The position numbers and the translations under genes were made by a program. Positions 1 through 9,026 of a stretch of 64,000 nt of DNA are shown one piece after another. The stretch spans positions 62,001 to 126,000 of the forward strand of contig NZ_SUKF01000007.1 in NCBI RefSeq assembly GCF_005047655.1, written 5' to 3'. Position 1 is the first letter of the stretch, and every line of letters starts with the position of its first letter. Below the pieces are notes generated by a model that made no database searches, was not told the origin of the DNA, and saw nothing but the letters and a program-made list of their open reading frames with translations. Origin of the DNA: Sinimarinibacterium arenosum. GTDB taxonomy: Bacteria > Pseudomonadota > Gammaproteobacteria > Nevskiales > Nevskiaceae.

Positions 1-737
1 ATCTTCGCGATCAGCCTCAACATGACGCCGAAGAACTCGCCGTAGCGCAGCCAGGCGTGGGCGCCGAAGACGGCGATTCCCCCGAGCGTGATGGCGGTAT
101 AGGCGATCAGCAGGACCGCCAGCGAGTGCGGGCGCGTAAAGGCAAACAGCTCGATCCAGATGAACGCCATGTACAGCGCCAGCGCCGGCCAGTAGGCGAG
201 CCGTTGCGGGTAGCGCCAGCGACCACGGCTGAAGCCGGACCACACACGGTCGAGCCCGGCGGCCAGACTGCGCCAGGGATTGAGCGCGGCGTAGACATTG
301 CCGCATAGGGCCGTCAGGTAGGCAAAGCACAGCAGGAACATGATCCAGAAGAAGGTCATGTTGAAGTTGCGATAGGGGTCACGTGTGCCCCACAGGCCGG
401 TGGCGATGCACAGCAGCAGCAGCGCAACGGCGGTGAACTGCAGCACCGCCTTGAGGTGCACGCGCCGCAGCGCCTGGAGCCACGCGCTCCCCGACAGTTC
501 AAGACTCCACGGCGGGGTCTGTGCGCGCGGGGTGCTGATGAAGAAGGCGGCCACCAGAAACGACAGCAGCAGAGCAGCAGCGGCGCCGTAGGCGTACAGC
601 CAGAACGGGACTGGCAGCGTGTACAGGCGACCGAAGGAATGCGCCAGCGCCAGTTCCGGCGCGGCGCACAGCGTGATCAGCGCAATCGCGTGCCGCGGAT
701 TAACGCGGAAGAATTTCGAATGCACCGAGTTCGACAT
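1..737 (-). CDS. Integral membrane protein resembling proteins annotated as fenitrothion hydrolase (3' end outside window)
   Basis: This leftward reading frame stays open to the window edge, so only the first 245 or so residues are visible. It starts at an ATG at 737 that overlaps the end of the cupredoxin-like gene by 38 bases, which suggests translational coupling. The protein has an N-terminal hydrophobic segment followed by an AHSFGRLYTLPVPFWLYAYG stretch and then several long hydrophobic helices (about residues 45-67, 95-115, 127-150 and 185-225). The short motif and the polytopic layout resemble, from memory, membrane proteins annotated as fenitrothion hydrolase. Those typically begin with a His-Gly, Leu-Pro-Pro/Trp-Leu-Phe segment. 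Pairing with a cupredoxin-like periplasmic protein fits a metal-handling or metal-dependent membrane complex. No substrate can be assigned from the sequence. Confidence 0.6.
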   Translation of the reverse strand, partial: MSNSVHSKFFRVNPRHAIALITLCAAPELALAHSFGRLYTLPVPFWLYAYGAAAALLLSFLVAAFFISTPRAQTPPWSLELSGSAWLQALRRVHLKAVLQFTAVALLLLCIATGLWGTRDPYRNFNMTFFWIMFLLCFAYLTALCGNVYAALNPWRSLAAGLDRVWSGFSRGRWRYPQRLAYWPALALYMAFIWIELFAFTRPHSLAVLLIAYTAITLGGIAVFGAHAWLRYGEFFGVMLRLIAK

Positions 738-1116
738 GGCTGTGATGCAGTTCGATCTCGAAGCGTCCGGCGTGGTCGGCCTCGAACAGCAGCGAGCCCG
801 GCGTGTTGGCGCGCAGCGCCAGCGACAGGTCGTAGCCATGCAGGTGCAGCTCATCGTCGTGCGGGCTGGTGACTGTCAGCTCGATACGGTCGCCCTGTGT
901 CGCCTGCAGCGTCTGAGCCGCGGCGTGATGGCCGGGCGCCGGCACTTCGAGCACGAAGCGGCGTGCACCGGACGGCGTGACTGTCGCTGCCGTCGGTGCC
1001 TCGATCACTGCAGCTGGCGGTACGATCGCGGCTGCCGGTTCGGCCGCCGGCCGCAGCCACCACCAGAGACCGCCGAGCAGTACGGCGGCCAGCGCGACAA
1101 AGAGCGTAAGTCTCAT
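700..1116 (-). CDS. Membrane-anchored cupredoxin-like domain protein
   Basis: A 138-residue protein with one N-terminal hydrophobic anchor (residues 3-22), a short Pro/Ala linker and a single beta-rich domain. The domain carries an HLHGYD motif and a C-terminal ELHHSHVELG motif. Paired histidines in these places are typical of EfeO-type cupredoxin-like domains, although a classical blue-copper Cys/Met pair is not seen. The ATG at 1116 overlaps the stop of the upstream peptidase gene in an ATGA junction, so I prefer it over a start seven codons upstream. The downstream membrane protein gene overlaps its end. The three genes look like one translationally coupled unit, and copper or another metal is the likely ligand by inference. 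Confidence 0.65.
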   Translation of the reverse strand: MRLTLFVALAAVLLGGLWWWLRPAAEPAAAIVPPAAVIEAPTAATVTPSGARRFVLEVPAPGHHAAAQTLQATQGDRIELTVTSPHDDELHLHGYDLSLALRANTPGSLLFEADHAGRFEIELHHSHVELGAFEILPR

Positions 1117-3326
1117 CGGTTGACGGTCTGCTCCCACATCTGCAGATAAGCTTCGGCCGAGTTGTATAGCGCATCCAGCGCTTCGCGGCCGCCCTCCAGG
1201 CGGATTTCCTCGACATAGTCGGCGACCATGCCGTAATGCGCGGTGCCGACCTCATCGATGTTCCAGGTCTTGCCGCTTTCCGGCACCGTCTGCAGTTCGA
1301 AAGTCACTGGAGCAATGCCGTTGAACTGCGGGCCCCAGTCCTTGCCCTTGAACAGGGTGAACGGATACCGCACCGGTTCGCTGCCGGCGCCGCGCGGTCC
1401 GGCGCGATCGGCGATGCCATTGGCATCCATGCCGTAGCCCAGCGCCATCGGCTCGCCGGGACGTGCCGCATCCCACAGCGGCTTGAGCTTCTGCATGAAT
1501 TCAACGTGGCCCTTGCCGTTGGGCTTGAACGGATAGATCAGACCGCCCAGCTCGAGGATTTCCTTGGCCTGTGCGTTCGAGATGCCGCCGTGACCGCCAT
1601 GCGCCGAAATCAGCGGGTAGGGCGGGTTCTGTGCCTTGGCCATGTCGATCATGCTCTGCTTGATCGACAGCTCGGCATGGTCGATGTCGATGATGAATTT
1701 CTTCTCCATCAGCTGCTGCACGACGTACTGGCCCAGCTCGGTCATGCCGCGGGCGTTGCACTGGCGCCGATCTGCCGGATACGCCGGCAGAACCCCGTTG
1801 GTGAGGCTGAGCACGGTCTGCGTCAGCGGGTCGTTGCCGGTGCCCGGAATCGCCGTGGTCATGTAGGCGCCGGCGTTGTAGAAGTAGCTGTCGCCCTCAC
1901 CGCCGTTCGGGCAGTCGTAGGTCTCCCAGAACGATCCGGTGCCATAGAAGCCGACCAGGTTGAGCGCGAGGCCGTCAAAGATGCCGGTGCCGCCCAGCGC
2001 GCTGTTGACGTCGTGGTAAGGGAACAGCTCGCGCACGCCGAGATCCCAGACTTCGTTGAGTTCACGATCGATGTCTTCGCGGGTGCATCCTGAAATCTCA
2101 CCGGTCACGCCCGCCACGGACTGCGTCGTGCAGTGAAACAGGTTGGAGAATTCCAGGCCCGGCACGACTGCCAGCTTGCCGTCATTGATCACCTGCCGCG
2201 CTTCAGTCGGATCCTTGACGATGCGGAACCAGCCTTTGCCGGGGCCGCCTTCCTGTGCGTCGACATAGTCCTGCAGCTGGTACAGGTACTTGACCTGGGC
2301 AATGCCCAGTTCCATGTCCTTGCACTCGTAACCGAGCGCGTCGAGCGGTCGGACTGTGGCCATATACGTCTTTGCCACGTCGCACAGCGCTTCGATATTC
2401 GTGCCTTCGGAGACCAGGATGCGCAGACCGGCTTTCCACGCGCGCTCGACCCACTTGTAGTACATCGCCTGGTGCAGCTGCGACTGGTTGGCCGGCCAGT
2501 CGATGAATGTCGGCCAGCCTTGAGTGTCATGCAGCGTCAGCGGCGTCATGTCGAGAATCAGCGCTTCCGGATCGCGTGTGCCCTGCGGACCGTGATAGGC
2601 CTCGCAATTCTCCAGCGCGTGGGTGACGCCGAAGCGGTTGAACATCTGTCCATAGAGCACGCCGCCGGCGCTTGGGCCGACGGGGTTGCGGCCGTCGGAC
2701 ATCTCGTGCCCCATCGCCATGTGCGTGTGAACCTCGGCGAAGCCGACGACCGGCTCATTGACGCCACGACCTTTGTAAGTGGCTCCGATGACGTCATCGG
2801 ACAATTCCGGGTACGGGGTGCAGTTGCTGGTCGGCTCGAAGCCGAACGTGCGACCGCCGTCCGACAGAACCAGCTTGCCGTCGGCATCGATATCCAGAAA
2901 TTGACCGGACGACTCCACCGCGGCAGTGAATGTGCCATTGCTCGGGGAGTTGACGATCCAGTTGGTGGCCGAGGATGCGTCGGCTGCGGGGGCCAGCGTC
3001 GTGCCGTCGGCCGCCAGCAGTTCGCCGTCGCGGTCGCAGAACAGGTATTCCCCCAGCGCCGTGGGTTTCATGTAGAAGTGTTCGGCGTCGGCTGCGTCGG
3101 CGGTCATGGCGTAGCCGGAATTTGTTTTGGCGACGAAGGCCATGCCGTCCTGGGTCCGCAGCGTGTAACACCCGTTGGCGAGGTCGTACCGGGTGACCGG
3201 AGCGGAGCCCGTCGTGGCCGGAACCGAATTCGAAGTGGACGGCGACTCGGAACTGCCGCAGGCCGCCAGCAGCAAGCACGCCAAGGTTGCGTGCGCGGCA
3301 CGCAGATCAAGATGAAGCCACTTCAT
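1113..3326 (-). CDS. Lipoprotein metal-dependent hydrolase, M19 (membrane dipeptidase)-like
   Basis: A 737-residue protein with a lipoprotein signal: basic start, hydrophobic core and lipobox LLAACGS near residue 23. After about 150 residues of beta-rich sequence comes a TIM-barrel metallohydrolase region with an EVHTHMAMG motif, a DIDHAELS motif, SAHGGHGG and GYGMDANG. The order HxH, DxDH, His-rich loop and late Asp fits the amidohydrolase/renal dipeptidase (peptidase M19) superfamily. The protein is much longer than ordinary M19 enzymes (about 350-450 residues), so the N-terminal part is probably an extra binding domain. It is the first gene of a three-gene leftward unit with the cupredoxin-like and membrane proteins. 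The substrate is unknown. Confidence 0.65.
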   Translation of the reverse strand: MKWLHLDLRAAHATLACLLLAACGSSESPSTSNSVPATTGSAPVTRYDLANGCYTLRTQDGMAFVAKTNSGYAMTADAADAEHFYMKPTALGEYLFCDRDGELLAADGTTLAPAADASSATNWIVNSPSNGTFTAAVESSGQFLDIDADGKLVLSDGGRTFGFEPTSNCTPYPELSDDVIGATYKGRGVNEPVVGFAEVHTHMAMGHEMSDGRNPVGPSAGGVLYGQMFNRFGVTHALENCEAYHGPQGTRDPEALILDMTPLTLHDTQGWPTFIDWPANQSQLHQAMYYKWVERAWKAGLRILVSEGTNIEALCDVAKTYMATVRPLDALGYECKDMELGIAQVKYLYQLQDYVDAQEGGPGKGWFRIVKDPTEARQVINDGKLAVVPGLEFSNLFHCTTQSVAGVTGEISGCTREDIDRELNEVWDLGVRELFPYHDVNSALGGTGIFDGLALNLVGFYGTGSFWETYDCPNGGEGDSYFYNAGAYMTTAIPGTGNDPLTQTVLSLTNGVLPAYPADRRQCNARGMTELGQYVVQQLMEKKFIIDIDHAELSIKQSMIDMAKAQNPPYPLISAHGGHGGISNAQAKEILELGGLIYPFKPNGKGHVEFMQKLKPLWDAARPGEPMALGYGMDANGIADRAGPRGAGSEPVRYPFTLFKGKDWGPQFNGIAPVTFELQTVPESGKTWNIDEVGTAHYGMVADYVEEIRLEGGREALDALYNSAEAYLQMWEQTVNR

Positions 3327-3569
3327 TTGTAATCCCCAGTTACGGGGGGCTACATGGCCTCCCCGCTATCGCAATGCAGCGCCCGCGCGGCGCTGTTGCC
3401 GCGAACGCGATCCGCGCGCCGTACCCCGTGCAGCGGCGCGAGCCAAAATTGTCACACAGATGTCACGGTCATCCGTTCTTCGGTTGCTGGGAAAAATAGC
3501 CCAAGCGAGCCCGCTACTGTGGGGGGCGCTGGCCGACCGGAAAACGTTCGGGCGGATACCGGCAGCCGC
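3327..3569. other. Intergenic region upstream of the M19-like lipoprotein gene
   Basis: No credible coding sequence is present. The region must hold the promoter of the leftward peptidase gene and the 3' end of the leftward diguanylate cyclase transcript. I saw no strong operator or terminator. Confidence 0.5.
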
Positions 3570-4511
3570 TCAGCCGGGCGGGGGATCGCGCCTGTGCACG
3601 CCGTTGGTCGCGTGAGGGTCGGCGAGTTCCGGTGACCACACGATGGTGCAGTTGCGACCGGCTTTCTTGGCGGCATACATCGCCATGTCAGCCCGATGGA
3701 TCGACTCTTCGACGCCGCAGCCTGAGTCGAGCCAGGTGATGCCGAACGATGCGGTGATGGAAACCGGCGTGCCGTTGTGGTGCGTCAGTGGCTCGGCGGC
3801 CAGACGTTCCCGAATTCGCTCGACCACGGTGTGAGCGACCGACAACTCGGTATTCGGCATCAGGATCAGAAATTCCTCTCCACCGTAACGGAACACCTTG
3901 TCGTACGAGCGCAGAACCTCCTGCATGCGAGATACCGCCGCACTCAGCACGCGGTCGCCGGCCTGATGGCCGAAGTTATCGTTGACCTGTTTGAAGTGAT
4001 CCAGATCCATGATGGAAACACAGCAGTCGAGCACCTTGCGCTGTGCCATGGCGTGGAGATCGCGCAGAACCGGCAGCATCTGCGTTCTCGTTTCCGCTCC
4101 GGTCAGCGGATCGCGGTTGTACAGCATCTCCTCGATCTGCTGTTTCAGCGTCTGCAGTTGCAGCAGCAGGCGGTCGCGCGTATTGGCAAATTCGTCGTAG
4201 TCGTTACTGTGGATCGACTCGTCGGACATCACCGTATGCAACAGTTTGGCGGCCAGTCGATGCAGATGCTCGTGCTCGCTTTCCATTGCCGCAAAGCCAT
4301 CGAGCCGGCGTAGTTCGCGCGGAGCGTCGTCATAAAACCATTGTCCAAAGCGGCAATGGTGGTGCGCATCGGCATCCAGATCGCGTCGATCCACCGGCAA
4401 TCTGCAGATGATCGTGCGCAGCAAATCCTTGACCCACAGTTCGTGGCTGTAGATCGCCTGCTCCAGGGCCCGCAGTGACGGTTGCAGGTGATCAGAGGGT
4501 TCTGGCTGCAT
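3570..4511 (-). CDS. Diguanylate cyclase with N-terminal CZB zinc-sensing domain (DgcZ-like)
   Basis: A 313-residue protein. Residues about 15-95 form a CZB-like helical bundle with a HELWVKDLL start, an HHHCRFGQWFYD motif and a HEHLHRLAAKLL helix; this His/Cys pattern is the zinc site of CZB domains. Residues about 140-300 form a GGDEF domain with an intact YGGEEF active site. RSYD, five residues before it, is the RxxD product-inhibition site. The order CZB then GGDEF is that of E. coli DgcZ, in which zinc inhibits c-di-GMP synthesis. I chose the ATG at 4511 because GGAAG lies seven bases upstream; a start at 4595 would add 28 residues without a visible ribosome site. Confidence 0.8.
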   Translation of the reverse strand: MQPEPSDHLQPSLRALEQAIYSHELWVKDLLRTIICRLPVDRRDLDADAHHHCRFGQWFYDDAPRELRRLDGFAAMESEHEHLHRLAAKLLHTVMSDESIHSNDYDEFANTRDRLLLQLQTLKQQIEEMLYNRDPLTGAETRTQMLPVLRDLHAMAQRKVLDCCVSIMDLDHFKQVNDNFGHQAGDRVLSAAVSRMQEVLRSYDKVFRYGGEEFLILMPNTELSVAHTVVERIRERLAAEPLTHHNGTPVSITASFGITWLDSGCGVEESIHRADMAMYAAKKAGRNCTIVWSPELADPHATNGVHRRDPPPG

Positions 4512-4735
4512 GGAACGGCTTCCACCGCATCTTGTTGTTTTCGCCTCCGCAACAGGTTGCCGATCGATTGCCGGCTTGTATCCACGAATATTCATTTAAG
4601 TCATGCCGAGTATCGGCATATGTCGCAGAGTACTGTAGCCTGATTCAGGACAGAAATGCCGCCTAAGCCGACCGATGGCAGGACGCTGGATACCCCGGCC
4701 GGTGATGGCACGGCGTGACTGCAGGGAACGGCGAT

Positions 4736-5263
4736 ATGCGACTACTGGTGTTGACCTTGGTTTTTCTGTGTCTGGGTGTTGTTGCGCAGGCGCATGCTGC
4801 TGACGTGCCGTCAACGGCATGCGCTGTGCCCGAATTCCGCCAGTTCGATTTCTGGGCGGGTGAGTGGGATGTCACCGATCCCGCCGGCAAGACGGTCGGC
4901 CACAATCGGATTGACGCCATTCTGGACGGCTGCGCGTTGCAGGAGAGCTGGACCGGCAGCAGTGGTTTTCGGGGGCACAGCTTCAATCTCTACGATCGTT
5001 CGCGCAGTGTCTGGCATCAGACCTGGGTCGACAGCAGTGGGACGCTGCTGCTGCTCGAAGGCGGACTGCAGGACGGCGCGATGGTGCTCGAAGGTACGCG
5101 GCATAGCCGCGAGCGCAACGCCCCTGTGCGCGACCGTATCACCTGGACGCCGAATGCCGACGGATCGGTGCGGCAGCACTGGCAGTCCTCGCTCGATGAC
5201 GGCAAGACTTGGCAGACCGTTTTCGACGGACTGTACCGGCGCTCGACGCGCGCACCCGACTGA
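4736..5263 (+). CDS. Secreted DUF1579-like protein
   Basis: A 175-residue protein with a Sec signal peptide (MRLLVLTLVFLCLGVVAQAHA). The mature part has the motif FDFWAGEWDVTDPAG, a Trp/Asp-rich opening seen in secreted or cytosolic DUF1579-type beta-barrel proteins, and later a HQTWVDSSG segment. A GTG start seven codons upstream (4715) is possible, but the ATG gives a standard signal peptide. The gene stands alone on the plus strand between two leftward units. Its function is unknown, and ligand binding by a lipocalin-like barrel is only inference. Confidence 0.6.
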   Translation: MRLLVLTLVFLCLGVVAQAHAADVPSTACAVPEFRQFDFWAGEWDVTDPAGKTVGHNRIDAILDGCALQESWTGSSGFRGHSFNLYDRSRSVWHQTWVDSSGTLLLLEGGLQDGAMVLEGTRHSRERNAPVRDRITWTPNADGSVRQHWQSSLDDGKTWQTVFDGLYRRSTRAPD

Positions 5264-5288
5264 GGTGCGCACGCCAGCGCCTTCGCAT

Positions 5289-6212
5289 TCAGGCCGCGGC
5301 GCGCAGCGCCGCCGGAGACTGTTCGAGATAGTTCAGCGCCTGCTGCGTATCGGCTTCGCGGAACGGGTCGTACCAGGGCAGGAAGAACGGGAGTTCCTGG
5401 CGTGCCAGCCATAGCGGCGACGGCAGGTGACCGCTGCGGGCGACGCGAATCCATTCGCGCCAGATCCAGGGCCGCAGCACGCTGGGGCGCTGGTCCTTGA
5501 ACCGCGGGTCCTGCTTCATCAGATGAGCCGCGCCGTGAACCCACAGGCCGAAGATCATCGGCATCGAGATCAGCGCCAGGTAGTAGCGTGACGGGTAGCG
5601 CCCGCCGAGATGGCGATACAGATCGAACGCCACGCAACGATGCTCGACTTCCTCGGCGCCATGCCAGCGCACCAGATCGAGCAGGGTCGGGTCGGCGCCA
5701 GCCTGGTCCCAGGTGCGATTTTCCAGTGCGTATTTGCCGAGCACGCAGGTCATGTGCTCGATCGCGGCAATGATGCCGAGCCGGAACACCAGCCATTGCC
5801 GCTCGGCCCAGCGCGGCAGCGGACGACCGAATGGCGCGTCGCACAGCAGCGTTTCGAACATCCAGTCCTCACGCCGCGTGTTGGATTCGGTTTCGATGCC
5901 GTGGGCGTTCAGGTACTCGGCGGTGGCGCCGGCATGCGCACGCGCGTGCATCGCTTCCTGACGGATGAAGCCCTGGACGTCTTCGCGCAGCTTGTCGTCG
6001 GTGATCAGCGGCAGGGCCTTGTTGTAGACCTTGCAGAACCAGAACTCGCCGGCCGGCAGCAGCAGGTTGATTTCGTTGATGAAGTGGCTGGCGTACGGCT
6101 GGCCCGGAATCCACTCCAGCGGTGTTTTCGTCCAGTCGAACTCGACCTTGCGCTGACGCAGCGGGTGATCGGAGTTCGAAGCGGTGCGAGCGTTCTTGCG
6201 ATGACGGCGCAT
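5289..6212 (-). CDS. PF10118-type predicted metal-dependent (diiron) hydrolase
   Basis: A 307-residue all-helical protein. Its metal-binding-like motifs are QEAMHARAHAG near residue 90 and EEVEHRCVAFDLY near residue 185, which together give the Glu/His pattern of ferritin-like diiron carboxylate proteins. This matches proteins called predicted metal-dependent hydrolase (PF10118), often found in lipid- and steroid-degrading bacteria. The ATG at 6212 has GGAGA seven bases upstream, so I prefer it to an ATG at 6260, which would overlap the preceding gene. The gene follows the EphD-like fusion by 34 bases and probably belongs to the same leftward operon. A second member of this family occurs at 54099-54983. 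Confidence 0.75.
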   Translation of the reverse strand: MRRHRKNARTASNSDHPLRQRKVEFDWTKTPLEWIPGQPYASHFINEINLLLPAGEFWFCKVYNKALPLITDDKLREDVQGFIRQEAMHARAHAGATAEYLNAHGIETESNTRREDWMFETLLCDAPFGRPLPRWAERQWLVFRLGIIAAIEHMTCVLGKYALENRTWDQAGADPTLLDLVRWHGAEEVEHRCVAFDLYRHLGGRYPSRYYLALISMPMIFGLWVHGAAHLMKQDPRFKDQRPSVLRPWIWREWIRVARSGHLPSPLWLARQELPFFLPWYDPFREADTQQALNYLEQSPAALRAAA

Positions 6213-6246
6213 GGGGTGTTCTCCGCAGTGCGTATCGGATTGGTGT

Positions 6247-7986
6247 TCAGTGGGCGACATCGAGGCGTGCCAGGCGCTGCAGCGCGCCGGGCAACAGGCG
6301 GCTCATCCAGCGGCCGACCTTGGCTTCGACGCCGACGGCGACTTCGTCACGCTGGTGGTCGATCGCATCGAGCACCGCGCGCGCGACGGCCTGCGGCTTC
6401 AGATTGCGGCGCTGGTACAGCGCCTTGGCCCTGGCGCGGCGGCGATCCTGCTCGGCCGCATCGGTGCCGACGAAGCGCACTGCGTCGGTGATGCCGGTAT
6501 CGATGATGCCGGGGCAGACGCTGACGACCCGCACCCGGGCGTCGTGCAGTTCGGCGCGCAGGCAGTCGGACAGCATGCGGACCGCGGCCTTGCTGGTCGC
6601 GTAGGCCGGCAATGCGCGGGTCGGCGTGTAGGCCAGACCGGAGGCGACGTTGACGATCACGCCGCCGTTGCCGCGATCGACCATCTGCTGCGCGAACAGG
6701 CGGCTGCCGTGAATCACGCCCCACAGGTTCACGTGCAGCAGCTGTTGCCAGTCCTGCACGCTGGTGTCGAGGAAGGCGCCGGCCATGCCGATGCCGGCGT
6801 TGTTGATGACGATGTCCGGAACGCCCAGGTTCTGGGCGATCTCTCCGGCGAGCGTCTCCATGGCCGCGGCGTCGCCGACGTCGACGGTATAGGCAAACGC
6901 CCGCGCGTCGAGCAGGCGCGCCAGCTCGGCCGAGCGTTCGGCTGCTTCCGCGTTGATATCGACGGCGACGACATCCGCACCGCGTTCGGCGAACGCCAGC
7001 AGCATCTCGCGACCGATGCCCGAGCCGGCGCCGGTGACGAGCACCAGCTTGCCGGAGTCCTGCTTGCGCGGGCCGCGCACGCGAGCGCGCTGCAGCCGCG
7101 GCGACTCGTCGCCGGACTCGATGAAGCGCACGAAGTCCCGGATGCGCTGCGCCGTCCAGTCGGGATGACTCAGCTGCAGCCAGTGACCCGCGGCGACGTC
7201 GAAGCGCCACAGGCGCTCGACCCAGTTCGGCAGCTCGTCCAGCACGTCGGTGGTGACGAAGCGATCCTGCGTCGGCACGATCAGCTGCACCGGAACGTCG
7301 GTGCGGCGCTCGGACGGATGGAACAGGCGCTGGCGCATGTTGGCGCGATACAGCTTGATGCCGTTGACGCCGTCACGTGTCTGCGTCGGATTGGCGTCGG
7401 CATGAATGCCTTCGAGCTGCGCCAGCATCTTCGGCCACAGTTGATCCAGGCCGAGCTTCCACAGCGTCGGCGCGGCGCCGGGCAGCTGGAATGCGCCGAT
7501 GTACCAGGAATGCATCGTCTGACGCAGCAGCTGCGCCAGCTCCGCCGGTGCGGCCGAGCGCAGCCGGTTCAGGATCCAGTAGCCCGCATGATCCAGGCAG
7601 GGCCCGGAGATGGTCGTGTACGACGCGATGCGTCCGCGCAGGCGGTCGGTGGTGACCGCCTCCCACGACTGGATCGAGCCCCAGTCGTGGCCCACCAGAT
7701 GCACCGGCTTGCCGGGGCTGACGGTATCGATGACCGCCGCCATGTCGGTCACCAGATGATCGAGGCCATAGTCGGCGACGGCGCGCGGCGCACTGGAGGC
7801 ACCGGCGCCGCGAACGTCATAGGCGACGACGTGGAAGTCCGCCGACAGTTGCTCGGCGACGGCGTCCCAGACATGACTGCAGTCCGGGTAGCCGTGTACC
7901 AGCAGTACCGTGACGGTGTTCTGTTCGCCCCACTGACGGATCGCCAGTTCGACGCCGTCCGAGGGAATGCGGCTCATGTCGTTCAT
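6247..7986 (-). CDS. ephD: EphD-like fusion: epoxide hydrolase-like alpha/beta-hydrolase plus short-chain dehydrogenase
   Basis: A 579-residue two-domain protein. Residues about 5-285 are an alpha/beta-hydrolase with an HGYPDCSHVW oxyanion-hole motif, a nucleophile elbow GHDWGS (Asp, as in epoxide hydrolases and dehalogenases) and a late AGHWLQLSHP His. Residues about 300-560 are an SDR with TGAGSGIG, NNAG, a Ser in VNVASG, and the YATSK Tyr/Lys pair. This architecture and length match Mycobacterium EphD. The ATG at 7986 overlaps the stop of the upstream M24 gene (ATGA), which fixes the start. The two activities could act in sequence on an epoxide, giving a diol and then a ketone, but the substrate is unknown. 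Confidence 0.8.
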   Translation of the reverse strand: MNDMSRIPSDGVELAIRQWGEQNTVTVLLVHGYPDCSHVWDAVAEQLSADFHVVAYDVRGAGASSAPRAVADYGLDHLVTDMAAVIDTVSPGKPVHLVGHDWGSIQSWEAVTTDRLRGRIASYTTISGPCLDHAGYWILNRLRSAAPAELAQLLRQTMHSWYIGAFQLPGAAPTLWKLGLDQLWPKMLAQLEGIHADANPTQTRDGVNGIKLYRANMRQRLFHPSERRTDVPVQLIVPTQDRFVTTDVLDELPNWVERLWRFDVAAGHWLQLSHPDWTAQRIRDFVRFIESGDESPRLQRARVRGPRKQDSGKLVLVTGAGSGIGREMLLAFAERGADVVAVDINAEAAERSAELARLLDARAFAYTVDVGDAAAMETLAGEIAQNLGVPDIVINNAGIGMAGAFLDTSVQDWQQLLHVNLWGVIHGSRLFAQQMVDRGNGGVIVNVASGLAYTPTRALPAYATSKAAVRMLSDCLRAELHDARVRVVSVCPGIIDTGITDAVRFVGTDAAEQDRRRARAKALYQRRNLKPQAVARAVLDAIDHQRDEVAVGVEAKVGRWMSRLLPGALQRLARLDVAH

Positions 7987-8879
7987 GCGGCCTTCCGATT
8001 CGTATCTGCGGGAGTGGCCGGCCACAGGCCGCGCTGCTGCCAGCGGCGGACATGCGGCACGTCATCGTCGAGCCAGAACGCATCATCTTCGGTGACGACC
8101 AGCAGTTCTTCCCATTTGGCGCCGACGCCGCGAAAGCCCAGATGCGGCTCCACCGCCCACAGGCCCGGCGTCGGCGGATGTTCCGAACGCGCGCCGCTGT
8201 TCCAGATCGGCGACCAGCCCTCGCGCCGGCCCTTGAACGCGTCGCGCGCCAGTTCGGTGACATTGCGCAGGCCGAAGCGCGCAACGCTGTGATGCCGCGC
8301 CTTGCCGTCGTCCTGCAGCGTCTCGACGCGATGCGCCAGGGTTTCGAACGGATAGGCCTTGTGTCGCGGCTCGTAGCCGTGCCGTGCGCACAGGCGGTCG
8401 ACCGCGCGACTGATCTCGGCCAGCGGCCGGCGCTGTTTGGCCATCGACACGATCAGCATGCGGTACTCGAGCAGGTCGTCCATCAATTTGTCGAGCAACC
8501 GGTTCTCACCCAGCACACCGCAGTAGCCGATATCGGCGGTGTAGCCGCGCACGCTCGGTGCGCAGTCGAGAATGAACGGCATCCCGGTTTCAAGACGGCG
8601 CAGTCCCGGGTAGAACGCCGGGTTGAAGCCGCCCAGCGCGCGTACGCCGATCAGGCCGCGAAACGCGGTACGGTCGCCGAACCAGGCGAACGGGCGGTGG
8701 AAGCAGTCGTCGACGCCTTCGGCGTCAAAGAACGCCTGCATGCGCGCGGCGGCGTCGCGCTCGGTCATGCCGGGCTGCAGTTCAGCGGCAACGGTTTCGG
8801 CGCAGCGGTACGCGAGCCGCTGGACCGCGGCAAAGCGCTCCAGATCCTGCGGCTGCAGGCTGGCGTGGTTCGGATTCAT
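7983..8879 (-). CDS. M24-family (pita-bread fold) metallopeptidase-like protein
   Basis: A 298-residue protein with the creatinase/aminopeptidase P catalytic fold. The metal ligand order can be followed: Asp in FILDCAPS, Asp in GYTADIGYCG, a RHHSVARFG His region, Glu in LWAVEPHLG and Glu in KWEELLVV. It lacks the N-terminal domain of aminopeptidase P. The ATG at 8879 has AGGAGA nine bases upstream, and a GTG at 8897 is the alternative. It is the first gene of a leftward unit with the EphD-like fusion (4-base overlap) and the PF10118 protein. Such M24-like proteins in catabolic loci may not be peptidases, and the true substrate is open. Confidence 0.7.
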   Translation of the reverse strand: MNPNHASLQPQDLERFAAVQRLAYRCAETVAAELQPGMTERDAAARMQAFFDAEGVDDCFHRPFAWFGDRTAFRGLIGVRALGGFNPAFYPGLRRLETGMPFILDCAPSVRGYTADIGYCGVLGENRLLDKLMDDLLEYRMLIVSMAKQRRPLAEISRAVDRLCARHGYEPRHKAYPFETLAHRVETLQDDGKARHHSVARFGLRNVTELARDAFKGRREGWSPIWNSGARSEHPPTPGLWAVEPHLGFRGVGAKWEELLVVTEDDAFWLDDDVPHVRRWQQRGLWPATPADTNRKAA

Positions 8880-9026
8880 GGTGCTGTGTCTCCTCACACA
8901 GTGACAGTGTTCAATGTAAGCATTTCATTGAACATGCCATTGTCGCCAGAGACACGCGGCTGTGGCGGAACGGCCGCCACGGACCGCCGCCATCATCAAA
9001 AGGGGCTCGCGATGCCTGTATGAGGA

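Noticed and set aside
6211-8292. A 693-codon frame opposite the EphD-like and M24-like genes
   Set aside because: It is a reverse-strand shadow of two genes with intact catalytic motifs.
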